Source of the DNA: Halichondria panicea
Lineage: Eukaryota; Porifera; Demospongiae; Suberitida; Halichondriidae
Assembly: GCF_963675165.1 (NCBI RefSeq)
Contig: NC_087387.1
Coordinates: 5,792,990 to 5,856,989 of the forward strand
Direction of reading: 5' to 3'
Length of the DNA stretch: 64,000 nucleotides
The notes below the pieces were generated by a model. The model ran no database searches, had not been told where the DNA came from, and worked only from the letters and a program-made list of their open reading frames with translations. The position numbers were made by a program, and so were the translations under genes. Of the stretch, positions 1 to 12,600 are shown piece after piece; position 1 is the first letter of the stretch; every line of letters starts with the position of its first letter.

Positions 1-2706
1 AACAGAACTGTGAATTGTGGCACTCATTGCATTTCCAACTTGGTCAACAGCCATAACACTGATTTTAAATGTGTGTCCCTTTTTTGTAGAAATATAGTCA
101 TCACTGCAAAAATGTATTTGAACAGGCCAAGAAGAGATCGATAATTTGGTGGAGGACTTTATGGTGTTGTTTATGTATTCCAATGCATTTGCAGAATTGT
201 CATATTCAGCATTTTGACTTGCTGTACACCTGTCCAACAGACCTCCATAGATATCTGCTCCTGGCTGGATGATAGCTGTGTTTTTAGTCATGAATGTGTT
301 GAAATAGTTTAGATTAAAGCTGTACTCGTACAGTTGAATTGTTTGAATGAAGCAGTCAGCAAGAATAGTCTGAGTATCATTAGTGGTGGTGGCCCCTCCT
401 CTACAAGTACTACTCTCAGTGTCATCTGCCACAAATATCCCCCCTCCGTACTGAGCCGAGTTGTTGTTAATCAGTAACTTGACATTATACAATTGATGCT
501 GAGGCATGATCGGTAAACTTTCAGGGTCTAGTTTAAATAGGTACAGTTTCGAACTGTGCTCTAGATACACTCCACCACCTTTAGCAGTTGCTGTATTTGT
601 GTCAATGGTGACGTATGATTGAGTAAGTGTAATGGTTGTAGCAATTGCATAAATACCTCCACCATTCGTAGCAATGTTGTCATCAATCTCACTTGGTTTA
701 TTTGGAGGAATCGGTCTACCATCTGGATCCTGCATTAGCACAGATTGGAACTCAACTCTGCTAGAATATGCATAGATTCCTCCACCATCCTGGTGTGCTG
801 TGTTGTGATCGATTTTTAGTGATTCATTTACAAAGAGTGTACTCTCTCTCAGAAATATCCCTCCTCCGTAGGTAGCCATGTTGTTGGTGATGACCACTCC
901 TTTTGTGTTAATGTACATTTGACTCTGGATAATGCTGATAGCTCCACCAAACACACCATGATTGTTACTAAGTGTTGTAGGTCCATTAAACTCAACTCGA
1001 CTAATGAAAGCATAGACAGGGCCATTGTTATTGCTGACAATATTCGATCCAGTGAATTTCACATGAGACTGCAAAATGTTAAAACTGACCATGGCATTGT
1101 TATTAGTAATGTTAGTGTTGTTGATGATCAAGGTGGCTGTTTGTAAAACTTCAATTACTCCACCTTTATTACCTCTGTTGTTTGTATGCGTACTGATCAC
1201 ACTATCGTCTAAGTCAACAGCTGCACTAGTTGCTCTACCATAGTCAGCAATGTTATTTGTCAGCTCACTGTTGGAGATGGACGCACTACTTGTGGAAACT
1301 CTAATCGCTCCACCCGTTGAAGCACTATTATTTGACAGTGTGCTGTTGGAGATGTACATATTGCCTGAGTTAACACTAATCGCTCCACCATCAAATTTAG
1401 CTCTGTTGTTTGTCAGTATGCTGCCGGAGATGGACACACTGGCTGAATTATTCAAGCTACCTGATCCGGTAATTTGAATCGCTCCACCTCTTGAAGCTCT
1501 GTTATTTGAAAGTGTGCTGTTGGAGATGGATACATTGGCCAATTGAACACCAATCGCCCCGCTGTTGGAAATGGGTATACTAAATGGGTAAACATAAATT
1601 GCTCCACCCTCGCCAGCTCTGTTGTTTGTCAGTGTGCTGTTGGATATGGACAAACTACTACCTGCGTAAACAAAAATTGTTCCACCAGCACCAGCATTGT
1701 TGTTTTCCAGTGTGCTGTTGGAGATGGACACACTATTACCTGAGTAAACAAAAATTGCTCCTCCACCACCAGTACTAGCATTGTTGTTTGACAGTGTGCT
1801 GTTGGAGATAGACACACTACTACCTGAGTAAACAAAAATCGCTCCACCACCATCAGCATTGTTGTTTGTCAGCTCACTGTTGCAAAAAGACACATTACTG
1901 CCTGATTCAATACAAATCGCTCCACCTAATCGAACAGCTTTGTTATTTGTGAAGTTACACCAAAAGATCACTACAGTACCAGATACCACTCTAACTGCTC
2001 CTCCAGTCACAGCACTGTTGTAGTTGAACTCCGTGTTTTTGATCAATGCGTTGTGTGATTGAATGTCAACTGCACCTCCATCATTTCTACTGAATTTGCT
2101 ATTTGTTATGTACACATCATCAGCCTCAATGTGCAGTGCCCGACCAGTGTTGTTCGTATTCACAAAGAGAGTGCTCTCAATCGTTGCAGTTTGAGTATTA
2201 GTAATCTTCACTACTGGTAGGGTCTCTGCCGGATTGAGTAATTCAAAGTCCATAAAGGTACAGTGATTGATATAGACATTGTGGGCACCGTCAATGATCA
2301 AACCTTGATATGAGTTTTGTGGTGCAACCTTCGCTCCAACGAAACCCAAGTGTTCAATATATAATTCAGTAGTACTAACAAAACATATCTCACCATTGCT
2401 GTTAAATCTGACTACAGTTGTACTTGTGTTTCGGCCGGTAATATGCGCATGTGAGAAGTTACGAATAAATAGCTGCTCAGTTAGCACATGATCTCCAGGT
2501 AGAAAGCTCAAGGTGAGATTGTCTCCACCAGATAACAGGTCTGTTTGAGCAAGCTGCTCGAGAGTAAAACAAGTTCCATTTCGATAGTCATGACACAAAT
2601 CGGTTGAATCCACTGGCACAATGTGATAGTGCTCACTCCTGGTAACAGTAGCTAGGGACAGAAGCAGTACTAATGGTAACTCGTTCAGAACATTTCTAGA
2701 CAGCAT
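1..2706 (-). CDS. Secreted parallel beta-helix (Pmp-repeat-like) protein, 3' end outside window
   Basis: An uninterrupted frame of 902 codons runs from the ATG at 2706-2704 to the left edge, with no stop in the stretches checked, so the C terminus lies outside the window. The first ~24 residues (MLSRNVLNELPLVLLLSLAT...) form a signal peptide. The rest is a long series of imperfect repeats rich in FxxN and GGAI/GGAV motifs (for example FTNNKAV followed by GGAI), each with N-x-S/T, as in right-handed beta-helix and chlamydial-type Pmp repeats. Similar proteins are often annotated in sponges as 'probable outer membrane protein pmp'. Repeats cover roughly residues 100-800. The last visible segment (SVMAVDQVGNAMSATIHSS) looks like the start of an Ig-like or hyalin-like domain. 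There are no introns, unlike every neighbour. Role probably extracellular adhesion or recognition; function not known. Confidence 0.8.
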   Translation of the reverse strand, partial: MLSRNVLNELPLVLLLSLATVTRSEHYHIVPVDSTDLCHDYRNGTCFTLEQLAQTDLLSGGDNLTLSFLPGDHVLTEQLFIRNFSHAHITGRNTSTTVVRFNSNGEICFVSTTELYIEHLGFVGAKVAPQNSYQGLIIDGAHNVYINHCTFMDFELLNPAETLPVVKITNTQTATIESTLFVNTNNTGRALHIEADDVYITNSKFSRNDGGAVDIQSHNALIKNTEFNYNSAVTGGAVRVVSGTVVIFWCNFTNNKAVRLGGAICIESGSNVSFCNSELTNNNADGGGAIFVYSGSSVSISNSTLSNNNASTGGGGAIFVYSGNSVSISNSTLENNNAGAGGTIFVYAGSSLSISNSTLTNNRAGEGGAIYVYPFSIPISNSGAIGVQLANVSISNSTLSNNRASRGGAIQITGSGSLNNSASVSISGSILTNNRAKFDGGAISVNSGNMYISNSTLSNNSASTGGAIRVSTSSASISNSELTNNIADYGRATSAAVDLDDSVISTHTNNRGNKGGVIEVLQTATLIINNTNITNNNAMVSFNILQSHVKFTGSNIVSNNNGPVYAFISRVEFNGPTTLSNNHGVFGGAISIIQSQMYINTKGVVITNNMATYGGGIFLRESTLFVNESLKIDHNTAHQDGGGIYAYSSRVEFQSVLMQDPDGRPIPPNKPSEIDDNIATNGGGIYAIATTITLTQSYVTIDTNTATAKGGGVYLEHSSKLYLFKLDPESLPIMPQHQLYNVKLLINNNSAQYGGGIFVADDTESSTCRGGATTTNDTQTILADCFIQTIQLYEYSFNLNYFNTFMTKNTAIIQPGADIYGGLLDRCTASQNAEYDNSANALEYINNTIKSSTKLSISSWPVQIHFCSDDYISTKKGHTFKISVMAVDQVGNAMSATIHSSV

Positions 2707-2997
2707 ATCTGAGGTGCATATATATAATTATGTTACTGACATGTACTCTGCTCCCAGAAGGGCTAAATAGTATTTACTTATACCCTATTGATTATAAAGC
2801 CATGCAGTAGCTGAGGCTCTAGCTTTAACTAGGACGGGCACAACATTTTCTCCTATGTTTAAACTGTTGTACTTCTGCAGGGATAGGTAAAACTAACTAC
2901 ATAGCTAGTTTGTAGAGCTATATTCTTATATGCACGCAAATAATTATCGTAGATCTATATTATAGATATTGAAAAAGTGCTATCCTTTAATAAAGGA

Positions 2998-3117
2998 TAA
3001 CAGATGCACCAACACTACCAGCAGGTGAGTATATAATTATACTATAGGTCTATATAAAGGCTTTATAATTATAAGAGCTAGTATACTCACCTGCTGGTAG
3101 TGTTGGTGCATCTGTTA
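2998..3117. repeat. 36-bp perfect inverted repeat around a splice donor
   Basis: Positions 2998-3033 and 3082-3117 are exact reverse complements (36 of 36 bases), separated by 48 bases. On the minus strand the right arm is the end of a candidate exon plus its GTGAGTATA donor. The left arm is an inverted copy of the same exon end and donor, so the structure looks like a local inverted duplication rather than a transposon end. It can fold into a strong hairpin in a transcript from either strand. Confidence 0.85.
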
Positions 3118-3323
3118 GTTCTGTTGTTGGCATTGTTATTGGTGGTGTTTCATGACCTAGTTCACTGCCTGCATGTGCATGCAATTTATTATAGTGATCA
3201 CTAAATCTCAAGCCAATATATAGCTCACGTACCTCGTGTTGTGGGCAGTGTTGCTGTTTTCTGTGCTCTTGCACTATAGCTGATGACTACGACCATCAAG
3301 AGATAGAGGCTGAGTTGCTTCAT
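3091..3323 (-). pseudogene. Two-exon secreted-protein gene fragment
   Basis: Exon 1 (3323-3233) starts with ATG and encodes a clear signal peptide (MKQLSLYLLMVVVISYSARA) plus a Thr/Pro stretch; it ends in phase 1 at GTACGTGAG. Exon 2 (3168-3091) follows a TGCATGCAG acceptor, is open in the matching phase and encodes a Pro/Thr-rich linker (TPPITMPTTELTDAPTLPAG); it ends in phase 1 at GTGAGTATA. Further coding exons are not recognisable. One possible third exon after the CCCTGCAG acceptor near 2879 would add about 16 codons and a stop. Since the inverted duplication at 2998-3117 interrupts the locus, this may be a broken gene. Two phase-1 introns and the Thr-rich linker resemble the receptor genes at 33-57 kb, but no SRCR domain is seen. 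Confidence 0.45.
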
Positions 3324-3579
3324 GATCATAATTATGAATCAGTGTTGTTGATCTCTTCTCTGTTGTATACAACGGTCTATATAATTATTATAACTATTTA
3401 TATAGCTTCCTGCAGCTTTGCTTTGAACCTGCATGTGACTACCTTACATGTGCAGTAGACTCTTGCTGAGAGTGATTTAAACTGTATAAACACGGAAGAT
3501 TGTAAGATTCATATAACAGTTGTTTATAACAAAGCGTTAGGTCCGTTTGTGTAGTGTTTTGTGTGATTCTAGTCAGTGG

Positions 3580-4436
3580 TAGGGGTTGGTAGATTATGCT
3601 ATAGTATAATTTTGAGCATAATAGGTAAATTTTTTGGTGAGAATTATGCTGGCATAATATAGGTACATTTATAACAATTAGTATAATTAATAGTATGGCT
3701 AAGAGTGCAATATGGGATTAATAGCACGAGTAATAAGCAATGGCAAGGATACTAATTGCACGAGGCGTAGCCAAGTGCTATTAACCTTGCATGCCAGTGC
3801 TTGTTATGAGTGCTATTAATCCCTTATTGCACGAGTAGCCATACTATATTGATTGTTATCGTTTGTGATGCAGTTTTAAGGACATTTTTAGCTGCAGTTT
3901 CAGTAAAAAAATTAGCTGCGGCCGTTATTCGAACGTGCGGTCATCAAGGCAGTAACTGCACGTCGTTAATGACGACGTGCAATTACTGCCTTGACGACGT
4001 GCAATTACTAATACGCGATTAATCACTGTACGAATCACAGTGAATAATAGGACAACATGCGATTATGAGAATAATAGGCAGGTTTCACAGATTCTTAAAT
4101 ACTGGTCAGTATATATATACGAGTCATATAAAAATTATTACACCTGGTCTGTACATGTATACGTATACTATATAATTATAAGTATATACAATTGGAATTA
4201 CTGGTCTCGGGTTAATTATCTCCTTGCAATTCTAATAGATATAGAGTCACGTGGTAATCATTTATAGTTTGATGTTACTTGTGCGATGACTGCGGTCTAT
4301 GTTGTGCTTTGGAGGAATAATGTGGGAATAATAGGCAATTTAAAGACAATTTGGAAAAGAATAATAGGCTGTTTACTTGAGCATAAAAGAATAGCATATA
4401 ATAGGTAATATCTCGAGCATAATCTACCAACCCCTA
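3580..4436. mobile_element. hAT-like non-autonomous element, copy 1
   Basis: The element begins TAGGGGTTGGTAGATTATGC and ends with the reverse complement of the same ~20-bp terminal repeat. It is flanked by an exact 8-bp duplication GTCAGTGG (3572-3579 and 4437-4444). Terminal TAGGG and 8-bp target duplications are typical of hAT elements. No transposase frame is present in its 857 bp. Two shorter copies occur at 24253-24599 and 62009-62390; this one is longer because another inverted-repeat element sits inside it. Confidence 0.85.
3691..3846. mobile_element. Inverted-repeat MITE nested in the hAT-like element
   Basis: The ends TAGTATGGCTAAGAGTGCAA and its near reverse complement (…TTGCACGAGTAGCCATACTA) enclose a palindromic ~155-bp unit with GGGATTAATAGCAC inside both arms. 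Absent from the two shorter hAT-like copies in this window, so it inserted later. A further hairpin (GTCATCAAGGCAGTAACTGC and its partner) lies near 3940-3996. Confidence 0.6.
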
Positions 4437-4444
4437 GTCAGTGG

Positions 4445-5649
4445 TTCGTGTTTCCTAGCTTGCAATGCACATTTCCTTGTTGCATTGCATGTACAGTATT
4501 GCTTGTTGTGGTCAGACGTCAAGTCAAAGCATTGCACTATATTGTTGTAAAAATGCCTGCGTGATATCAACAGGATGTGGTCTGAACGATATTGCCATGC
4601 ATGTAGGATGCAGATTGATTAAACCTAAAGCATGCATGCACCACCCACCACCTTAGTAGCTTGCATTGTTTTTAGAGTGCATTGATGCAGCGAAGCCGGG
4701 TAGAATCTAGCCTCCTTCACCGGCCTCCACTTTCCTAAGTGAAGTGGGAAGTGCGGCCTGGAATCGAGGATATAGGTAGAATCATGCAATCATAAGGTAT
4801 AATCCTGATAATTACACCAGCAGTACAATATACATGCATACATGTACCCAGTAACAATAGAAAGTGAGTACCTTAAGGTGACATAATTATTTTCACAGGT
4901 ATACATGTAGATTTGTTAGACCCAATAATAGCGTCTGCAATTTCCGTAAGTTGTGAAACTGTATATGCAGCTGCACCGCTAGCTAAAATGGATTTGGCAA
5001 TTCTAATTATGCATGCATGTGGTTTCAAATTGTTGCTGTATAACCATGCATGCACTTATCAATCAGGCAAACAGCCACTTAGATTGTAGCCTCCGTCACT
5101 GCATGGGCTTCAAGACACTGCACAAGTATATAGCTCATCACAATTAAATAGCACAATGTATAGGAACTAAAGGTATAAAAGTCAAGTCATGAGTGCATGT
5201 GCAAGGAAATACATGCTTGATGCTAACTATAGTTCAGTAGTTGCTTAAGCCTCCCGACTCACTATTTTAACCTCAGTTTCTAACGTAGCTGTTGTCTGTT
5301 GTCAAGGTGAAGAGGAATTAGAAACAGGCTTTAAAACTTCAGTCAAAACCATCAAAGCTTCTGTCTGAGAGGGAACCCAAGGAACTCCCTCTACATCCGC
5401 CATGCACTGACACAGCGTGGGTTGATAATTAGTGTTCAAAATGCTAGAGCTGCACTGCGCCTGTCGTACCTCCTGGACCTCTGGTGTGTGAATATTAGGT
5501 TTCTCCCCTCACCATGCACACGAGTGTTTTTATTCTATGCTTTGGCCTGACATTGTGTGAATGTTAGGTTTCTTTCCTCACCACACGGGTGTTTTTATTC
5601 TATGCTTTGGCCTGACAATGTGTGGATCTTAGGTTTCTTTCCTCACATG
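4445..5649. other. Non-coding interval with a ~70-bp tandem repeat
   Basis: No frame with convincing codon structure or splice context is seen on either strand. Between about 5488 and 5648 a unit of roughly 70 bp containing TTAGGTTTCTTTCCTCAC and TTTTTATTCTATGCTTTGGC occurs about 2.4 times in tandem. Confidence 0.6.
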
Positions 5650-5658
5650 GTTTTAACC

Positions 5659-5787
5659 CGAGGAGATCCGACACGAGTACCTCGATTATAGGCGTTAATT
5701 AAAGTCACATGCAACAACACTTGACTTGAATTTGCACTTGACCAAGCCTAATCAAGCCTGATCGAGGTACTCGTCATACCTTCTCTG
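5659..5787. mobile_element. MULE-like MITE with 9-bp target duplication
   Basis: Terminal inverted repeats (5' CGAGGAGATCCGACACGAGT, 3' reverse complement of CAGAGAAGGTATGACGAGTA) are flanked by an exact 9-bp duplication GTTTTAACC (5650-5658 and 5788-5796). A related pair of ends (CAGAGGAGGTACGACACG) with a 9-bp duplication GTAATAACC bounds the element at 23303-23843. A 9-bp duplication suggests Mutator-like transposition; hAT, with 8 bp, is the alternative. Confidence 0.7.
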
Positions 5788-5796
5788 GTTTTAACC

Positions 5797-6664
5797 AGAG
5801 ATGCACATGCATATAGGGTTATGTAGTCATTATTTTTTAATATCGCTGTAACCACATATAGATCTATAGCTATTATGAATACCATTAAGCACTTGAACGT
5901 TCAAATATCTAAGTCTGCAAGCTAGACTTACACCATAAATGACTTCAGCACAGCCTCAGGGAACAGCTCCATATGCATTGAGAATGGTCCAATTGAAAGT
6001 GTCTTGCATGATTATGCCTCATTTTGAGGTAACGCTATATACACCCATGCATGCAAATTATTTTGCAGTAATTTTGCTTCTCTTCCCCACTGGCCTACCA
6101 CACTGACACAGCCACCCTGTGATGACAATTCATTGGGAAGCTCAACAAATTGAGTGGTGCAAGCTACGCTATGCTAATGCCTCTCGCCATATGTTTTGCT
6201 TTTAGAGTGTTACATAATTATAAAAGCCGCAGAGGTATTAGTTTGCTTGTATAATAATGCTTTTTTGCAATTGTTTACAATCTTTTCTAGATTATCATGT
6301 CTTCAGACAACTGAACTTCAAGGTATAATAATGAGACAATGCTAATTGCTCCAGCTCGGGTACAGATCGACAAAGTAATGGAACGGTGTGGTAAATATCG
6401 TTAAGGAAAGAATTGAAAGATTGTCGTGAAGAAAAGGGTGTGTCACTATTGTCACATGACTCCACATGGTTATTTCCGCGCATGCTCAGAACCCCCAATG
6501 CAAATGGTGGGAATCACAAAGTTCTTGAAACCAACGGAAATTTACATCGTAACACTATAGAATGGACACCGTATGATACCATACGGGTACCAGAATCGTC
6601 TGGACAAAAATTCGGATCTCTGCTATTATTTTGCAGCCTCTATATTGGACCAAGGGCTGCAAAA
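5797..6664. other. Non-coding interval upstream of ARID2
   Basis: No gene recognised. It should contain the ARID2 promoter and 5' untranslated region, but no core promoter motif can be assigned by eye. An open frame continues upstream of the chosen ARID2 start to 6413, so a longer N terminus cannot be excluded. Confidence 0.4.
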
Positions 6665-9600
6665 ATGGAGTCTAAAAATTTGAGTCTCAGTGCCTCAATG
6701 GAAAAGGAGGGTTTTTTGGACCAACTCAACAATTTCCTCACGAAGTCTGGGTGAGTTGTCCGTGTAATTATTGAAATGGTGGGCGTGGGCAATCAGCTAA
6801 GAACGTTTCTAGGCGGAGTTAATTGCTCTAGCTAGTCAAAAGAAGAGTTTCTTGAACTTTTGTAGATCAACTCAATGGGCTTGTGGTGTGTCTCCTCTGT
6901 GTGTGTGTGTGTGTTTGAGGGTTTGTCCGGTAACGAATTGATTTGTGAATATTATGTTCTGTGTACATGTACTTATGCTTACTCACACACACAACGAAGT
7001 AGCCCCCACACATACGCACACACACACACACACACACACACGGCCACCACACACACACACACTGACCCCCCTCACACACCTCACACACACCCACACACAC
7101 ATACGTACGCACACACACACACACACACCCCACCACACACACACACACTGACCCCCCTCACACACCTCACACACACCCACATACACACACGCAGCACACC
7201 CATTAAACGTATTCCGTTGCTGGGAGGGCGTGAATTGGATCTATGTCATCTCTTCCACAAAGTCCAGAGCCTCGGAGGGTCAAAGGTCGTCAGTGAGCGT
7301 CGGTTATGGGGAGAAGTGGCTCGTAGCTTCAAACTACCTCCGTCCGTCACAAGCGCTTCGTATGCCGTACGACAAAACTACATGAAGTGAATATTTAACC
7401 TCAGGTTTTGTGTATAAGTTATTATTTATAGTCTTCAGGGATGTGCTCACACTGGTCGGTGGTGGTGGTTGTACCAACCACCTCTAGACACAAAATAACT
7501 ACTTCCAAGGCCTAGTTTACAGCATAGAATAACTTATACCTAAAATCTTATACCTTTTAGGCCTAATAAGAGGCAAATGAGTGTATGGAGTTGAGAGAAT
7601 CGTTACCACCACAGACACTTTATTGTTTACTAAATTAAACGGTTAACGATTTCTGTCTCTACAGGTTATTGGAGAGGTTTGAGCACTATCTGGCGGACCC
7701 GATTGCCAACGATCCTCTCATTGCACCAATGCCACGCCCACCAGCCACACCCCCAACCAAGGTACCACCCACAACACTGAGTAGTCTGGTGTTGTATAAT
7801 TACCTTTTAATGTTCTAAACATCACTATTATATATTTATATTTAATGGCCTTAACTCAATTAGTTGCTCTGATTTTCTACAACGGTAATTCAAAACGCTA
7901 TAACATATACACAACACATTATGCTCGTTCAGACGTTACCATGGACACCGCTGATACTCGATTCTCTTCAAGCCACACCCAATTCCCAGAAAAGAGGTAC
8001 TGTTACCCACACACACGAAATCATTGTCATAATTAATTATTAATAATTGTTTGGCAGTATACACTTGTACATTATCTGGTCCATATGTAACCCCCTCGTA
8101 CAGGAAGTGGACACACCCTCTCTGTCGACCGATTGGTCCGTTCCCTGCTCTCCGGCTATCCGAACGAAGTCGATTTCAGTTTCAATATTCTCACTATTCT
8201 GTCGCACAATGAAGGGGGTGTGGTCTTGTCCGAGGCTAGCGGACTCACGGAGCCACGCCTACTAGCAGTGATGCTGGCACATGTTGGATTGTTCTCAGGC
8301 GGTAAGATACATACAAGGACATCAATTATTACCACCAGAATTTTCTTATCAGTGTCTCTATTTCCAATCTATATTCCAATCTTCAATTTCAGCATATCAA
8401 TTTGCCTCTGTTATCAAACTAGAGGTTGTTTTTTTGCCTCTGTTTCATGTAGTAAACTAGAGGTGGTTGTTTTTCTTTATTTTTCTTTAGAGGTGGTTAG
8501 TACCAACCACGACCACCGACCAGTGTGGGCACATCACTGACTGTTGTGCCGTAACAGTGGATGATGGCTGTATTATATAAAGGAGTAGTCTGCTAACACA
8601 GCAGGTCCAAACTCATGCTATGGAGACTTTGGGGCCTATTTTATAACCTGGCTGTATTATAGAGGGTGACCTGCTTATAGGGACACCACAATACACTGGC
8701 TTCACCTGTATATAGACACACTGTGTACTGCTGCAATGCATGACATGTGTATAGTGCGTCTTGGCCTGTGTCGAATATGATCCATTTACTTACTAAATTA
8801 CAGATGACCCAGTTTTGGAGGAGGTATATCACGAGAGCTGGTACAAAGAGTCCGAGACTGACTTCATCCAGGTGAGCACACTACACCCACTCACACTACT
8901 CACACCCACCCACTCACACTACTCACACCCACCCACACTACGTCAGCATCATTACCACTCTGAGGTCTATATATAGTTAGGTGTGTGTGTGTACAGTGAT
9001 GTGCCCACACTGGTGTGGTGTGTCAACCACCTCTAGGCATAAATAACCACGTCTTGGGTGTAGTTCACTACTGTACATGTTATAGAGGTGTGTTCAATTG
9101 ACCACTTGGGCACATCACTGCATACATGCGCAGTCTGTGCCAACTTCATAAATAATGTGTTTCTTGCTCCAGTTTTGGGAGTTGACAGTGCCAGAGTGGA
9201 TGTTTGTGTCACTGCTCGACAGCTCTGTCTCAAGAGGTGAGCTGCTGTCAAATGATTGATCTTTTAGACAGCTATATAGTTTACTAATGAAAAAAGTGTG
9301 TTTAATTTGTTGATTAAGCACCTATGACCACTTAGAATATTTTGGACCACTTAGAATATTTTGGACACATCCCTGTACATGTACACCAGAGGACGACATG
9401 AGTACCTCGATTAGACTTGGTCATGTGCAAAATTCAACAGTAAAGTCATTGTTGCATGTGACTAATTACCTCAATTTTAGCGTATTCGAGGTACTCGTGT
9501 TGCTGACTGTACACTGATGCAATGTATGTGTTTCTCCCCCACACTGCTACAGCTTCGTATGTTCCTACTCTCTTCCACCCACACACCGCCCCCCCTGACT

Positions 9601-12600
9601 CGAGTGTGGAGTGTCTCCGTGTGACCCAGCTCATCAGTGTACTCAGAAACTTGTCCTTTTCTCAAACACAAGCTAAAGAGTTGATCAACAACTACACCGT
9701 GCTCAGGTATATACTGTAGCTAGCCGTGTGTGTGTGTGTGTGTGTGTGTGTGGGCGTGGGTGTGTGTGCGTGTGTACAGTGTATCATGTGATGACTGTAT
9801 AGCGGGTATAATTATTTGGCGAGCATAATTATAATTGTAATCTATTCAGTTCTAAATATCAATTAATTTATAAATATCACTTTCTCTCTGATAGATTTCT
9901 GCTCTTATGTTCCAACAATCGTCTGCCGTCTATCAAGTGTTTAGGTCTCGAGACTCTGGCCAACCTGGCCCCCTACACCACCCTCCCACCTTACACTTCT
10001 CACACAGCAGAGATACTACTGGGAACAGTGTACGAGTGCATACTCTCTCAGGACAAAGCACAAGTGCTCAAAGGTGAGGACCACACTGGTCAGTGGTGGT
10101 GGTTGGCTAACCATCTCTTAAGCTTTGATTAGTTTACTACACAATAGAAGCAAATTCGTTTGACAACGAAGGTTTAATATCAAATTCTGCCACTACAACT
10201 TGTTGTGTGAAGACTATCCGTGTTTTGAACTGAAATAGAATTGAAAAATAACACTTCTGGCCACATCAGCTAATCATAATAATGAAGATCTTGGCACTAG
10301 TGAGCTTTCTGTTTACTGGTGGCATTTTGAATACTAACATGTAGCTACATGCACATGTACTCTACCACAAAAAATGTCTGTATCTCATTTCTCTGTATTT
10401 TTCTCACTAGGTATTGAGATCTTGGGAGAATTAAGCTGGACCTCGTGCAATATGCCACGCCTACTAGCCACACCCACTGACGTCTACAGTCGCATATTCA
10501 AGCTTCTACTCGTACCTGACGCACTAATACTCCTCGGTTGTCTAGACGCTCTTTATAGCCTCACATTCTCATCTCCAGAAATGGGCCGAAATATTCTAAC
10601 AGTCGACAGATCAGTGCAAGTCCTGGTCAACGTACTGATGGTGAAAACGGAAGATCTTAGTAGCAATATGCTCAAAAATGTGAAGCTTTTCGAGAGAAAA
10701 ACTGTCTCACAATCTACATCAAGCAAATCCACTACTATTGATACAACAAAATTTAAATCCGTTTCACATGCTCAGCCACCGAAATCGATCAAAATTGGTA
10801 ACACCACGATCCCTACTCTGAAATTACCGGCTAAATCACAGGGGCAGTTAAACTCCTCCTCATTGTCCAGAGCCCTCACTACCAGCAATCAAGGATTTAT
10901 ACCAGTGCTTACGATACAGCAGTTGCAAGAACTATTGTCGAAATCAGTACCGAAACCTGTTTCCATGACAGCGAGTGGAAATGTGAAGGTTAATGTATTG
11001 TCTAGTAGTGTGTCGTCTACTGGGGTCGTAGGTCAGAGTTCGATTGTGACTACCGCAATGTCAAAGTTTATAGGTCAGAGTTCAATGACAAGTGTTGCAC
11101 CGGCAGCAGGTCAAATTACGAAGACTCCAACTGCCATTATCGACACACTGATGTCCAGTAGTGGAGGTGGGGACAGTGGGAGTGCCTTCACTCATGTGTG
11201 GTGAGTGTGTACAGTGGTGTGGGCGTGTGTACATTGTATAGTGGTGTGTGGGTGTGTTCCTTTATATAGCAGATTATTCGTAGGGAAATTGTCTCAAAAA
11301 TTAAATCTTGTTTTTATTGTTTCCTATGCAGCAGTATCATTATTTGGATGATATATAATATAATTATATAATCATTATTTTTCATTGCTCTATCGTAGGT
11401 TGTCTACTTCGTACGAGGTGTGTGGTGGTTCGTACATGTCCCCCCTGGAGATGTACTCCAGTTACCTCAAGGCCGTGTCAGAGTTCAAAGGTGCAGTCAA
11501 AATGGCCTCACTCGCTGACTTCAACAATGTCATCAAGTAAGACATGTACATGTAACTATGAGTACCCGTGGCCGTAATTTGAATACATTTACATGAATGT
11601 AGGAATGTACAATTTCACGAAGAATTTTTAGCCTTGGAAAAGTTATCTGATGATGATTCTGCTAAGATCAGTGATTGCTCCTGTGTCCAACTGCTCCGTT
11701 TTGTGGGAAAAGCATGAGCTATATAGCTTTAGTGATTGGTCTTTTTAGGGAGGTAACTCAGTGCCCATAACTTGAGTGAGGATTGTCTGATTTCACAATG
11801 TAATTTAGTAGCTTGGTTTAAGATGGTACACTGCACATGTTTAGATTACTGGTTGCATATGTACTATAATGTGTTTCAACCCCCTCACAGGACTGTTTTC
11901 CCGGACTCTCTCTCCACTAAGATCACTGTGGCTGGTACAACTGTCTATATGGTCGCTGGGATCGCTAAGAAAACCACACCCACTAACAGATCACGTGATA
12001 CCATCACTATAGTAACCAGCTCGACAAAACCAATTAACATTGACAGTATTCGAGGATCTACTACCACCGCTGGACTTGCTACTAGTCTGACGAGTTCTAT
12101 AACCAGTTTGACGAGTTTAACAACACCTCAAAAACCTCAAGCTCTCACCAAGGTTCTTCAGAGTGGGGGTACGCCCATTCAAAAGTCCGGAGTTCAAAGG
12201 TCAGAGTCTAGGCCAGCCTCTCCACTCACTGTTGCTAGAAAGGCATTGGATTTGCCGACAGCAGAGGTCAAAGGTTGCCCAAACGCCATCTCCAATATAC
12301 CGAATGAACATATTAATATTGAAACCAAAGGAGGTCAAGAAAAACTTTTTGCTGGAGATAAAATTGCCAACAACATTTCATTATCACATGGCCACGGTAT
12401 CGCGTTAAGTAACCACATACAAGATGGAGATTTTGAGGCACCAGTTTCGAAAAAATTGCGTTTGGAGGAATTGTTGTCAAATGAAGTGATTGATATCGAC
12501 AAAACCCTGAAGAGTATGAATGGGCCGACAAGTGAGATCCTCTTGCCTGATAAGACCACCTCTACCCCTATGGAGTGCGACACCAACCATACCACCACAC

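Noticed and set aside
6867-7390. Thr/His- or Val/Cys-rich frames across the CA/GT repeat
   Set aside because: Microsatellite translation; only the end of the interval (7195-7386) is a real ARID2 exon.
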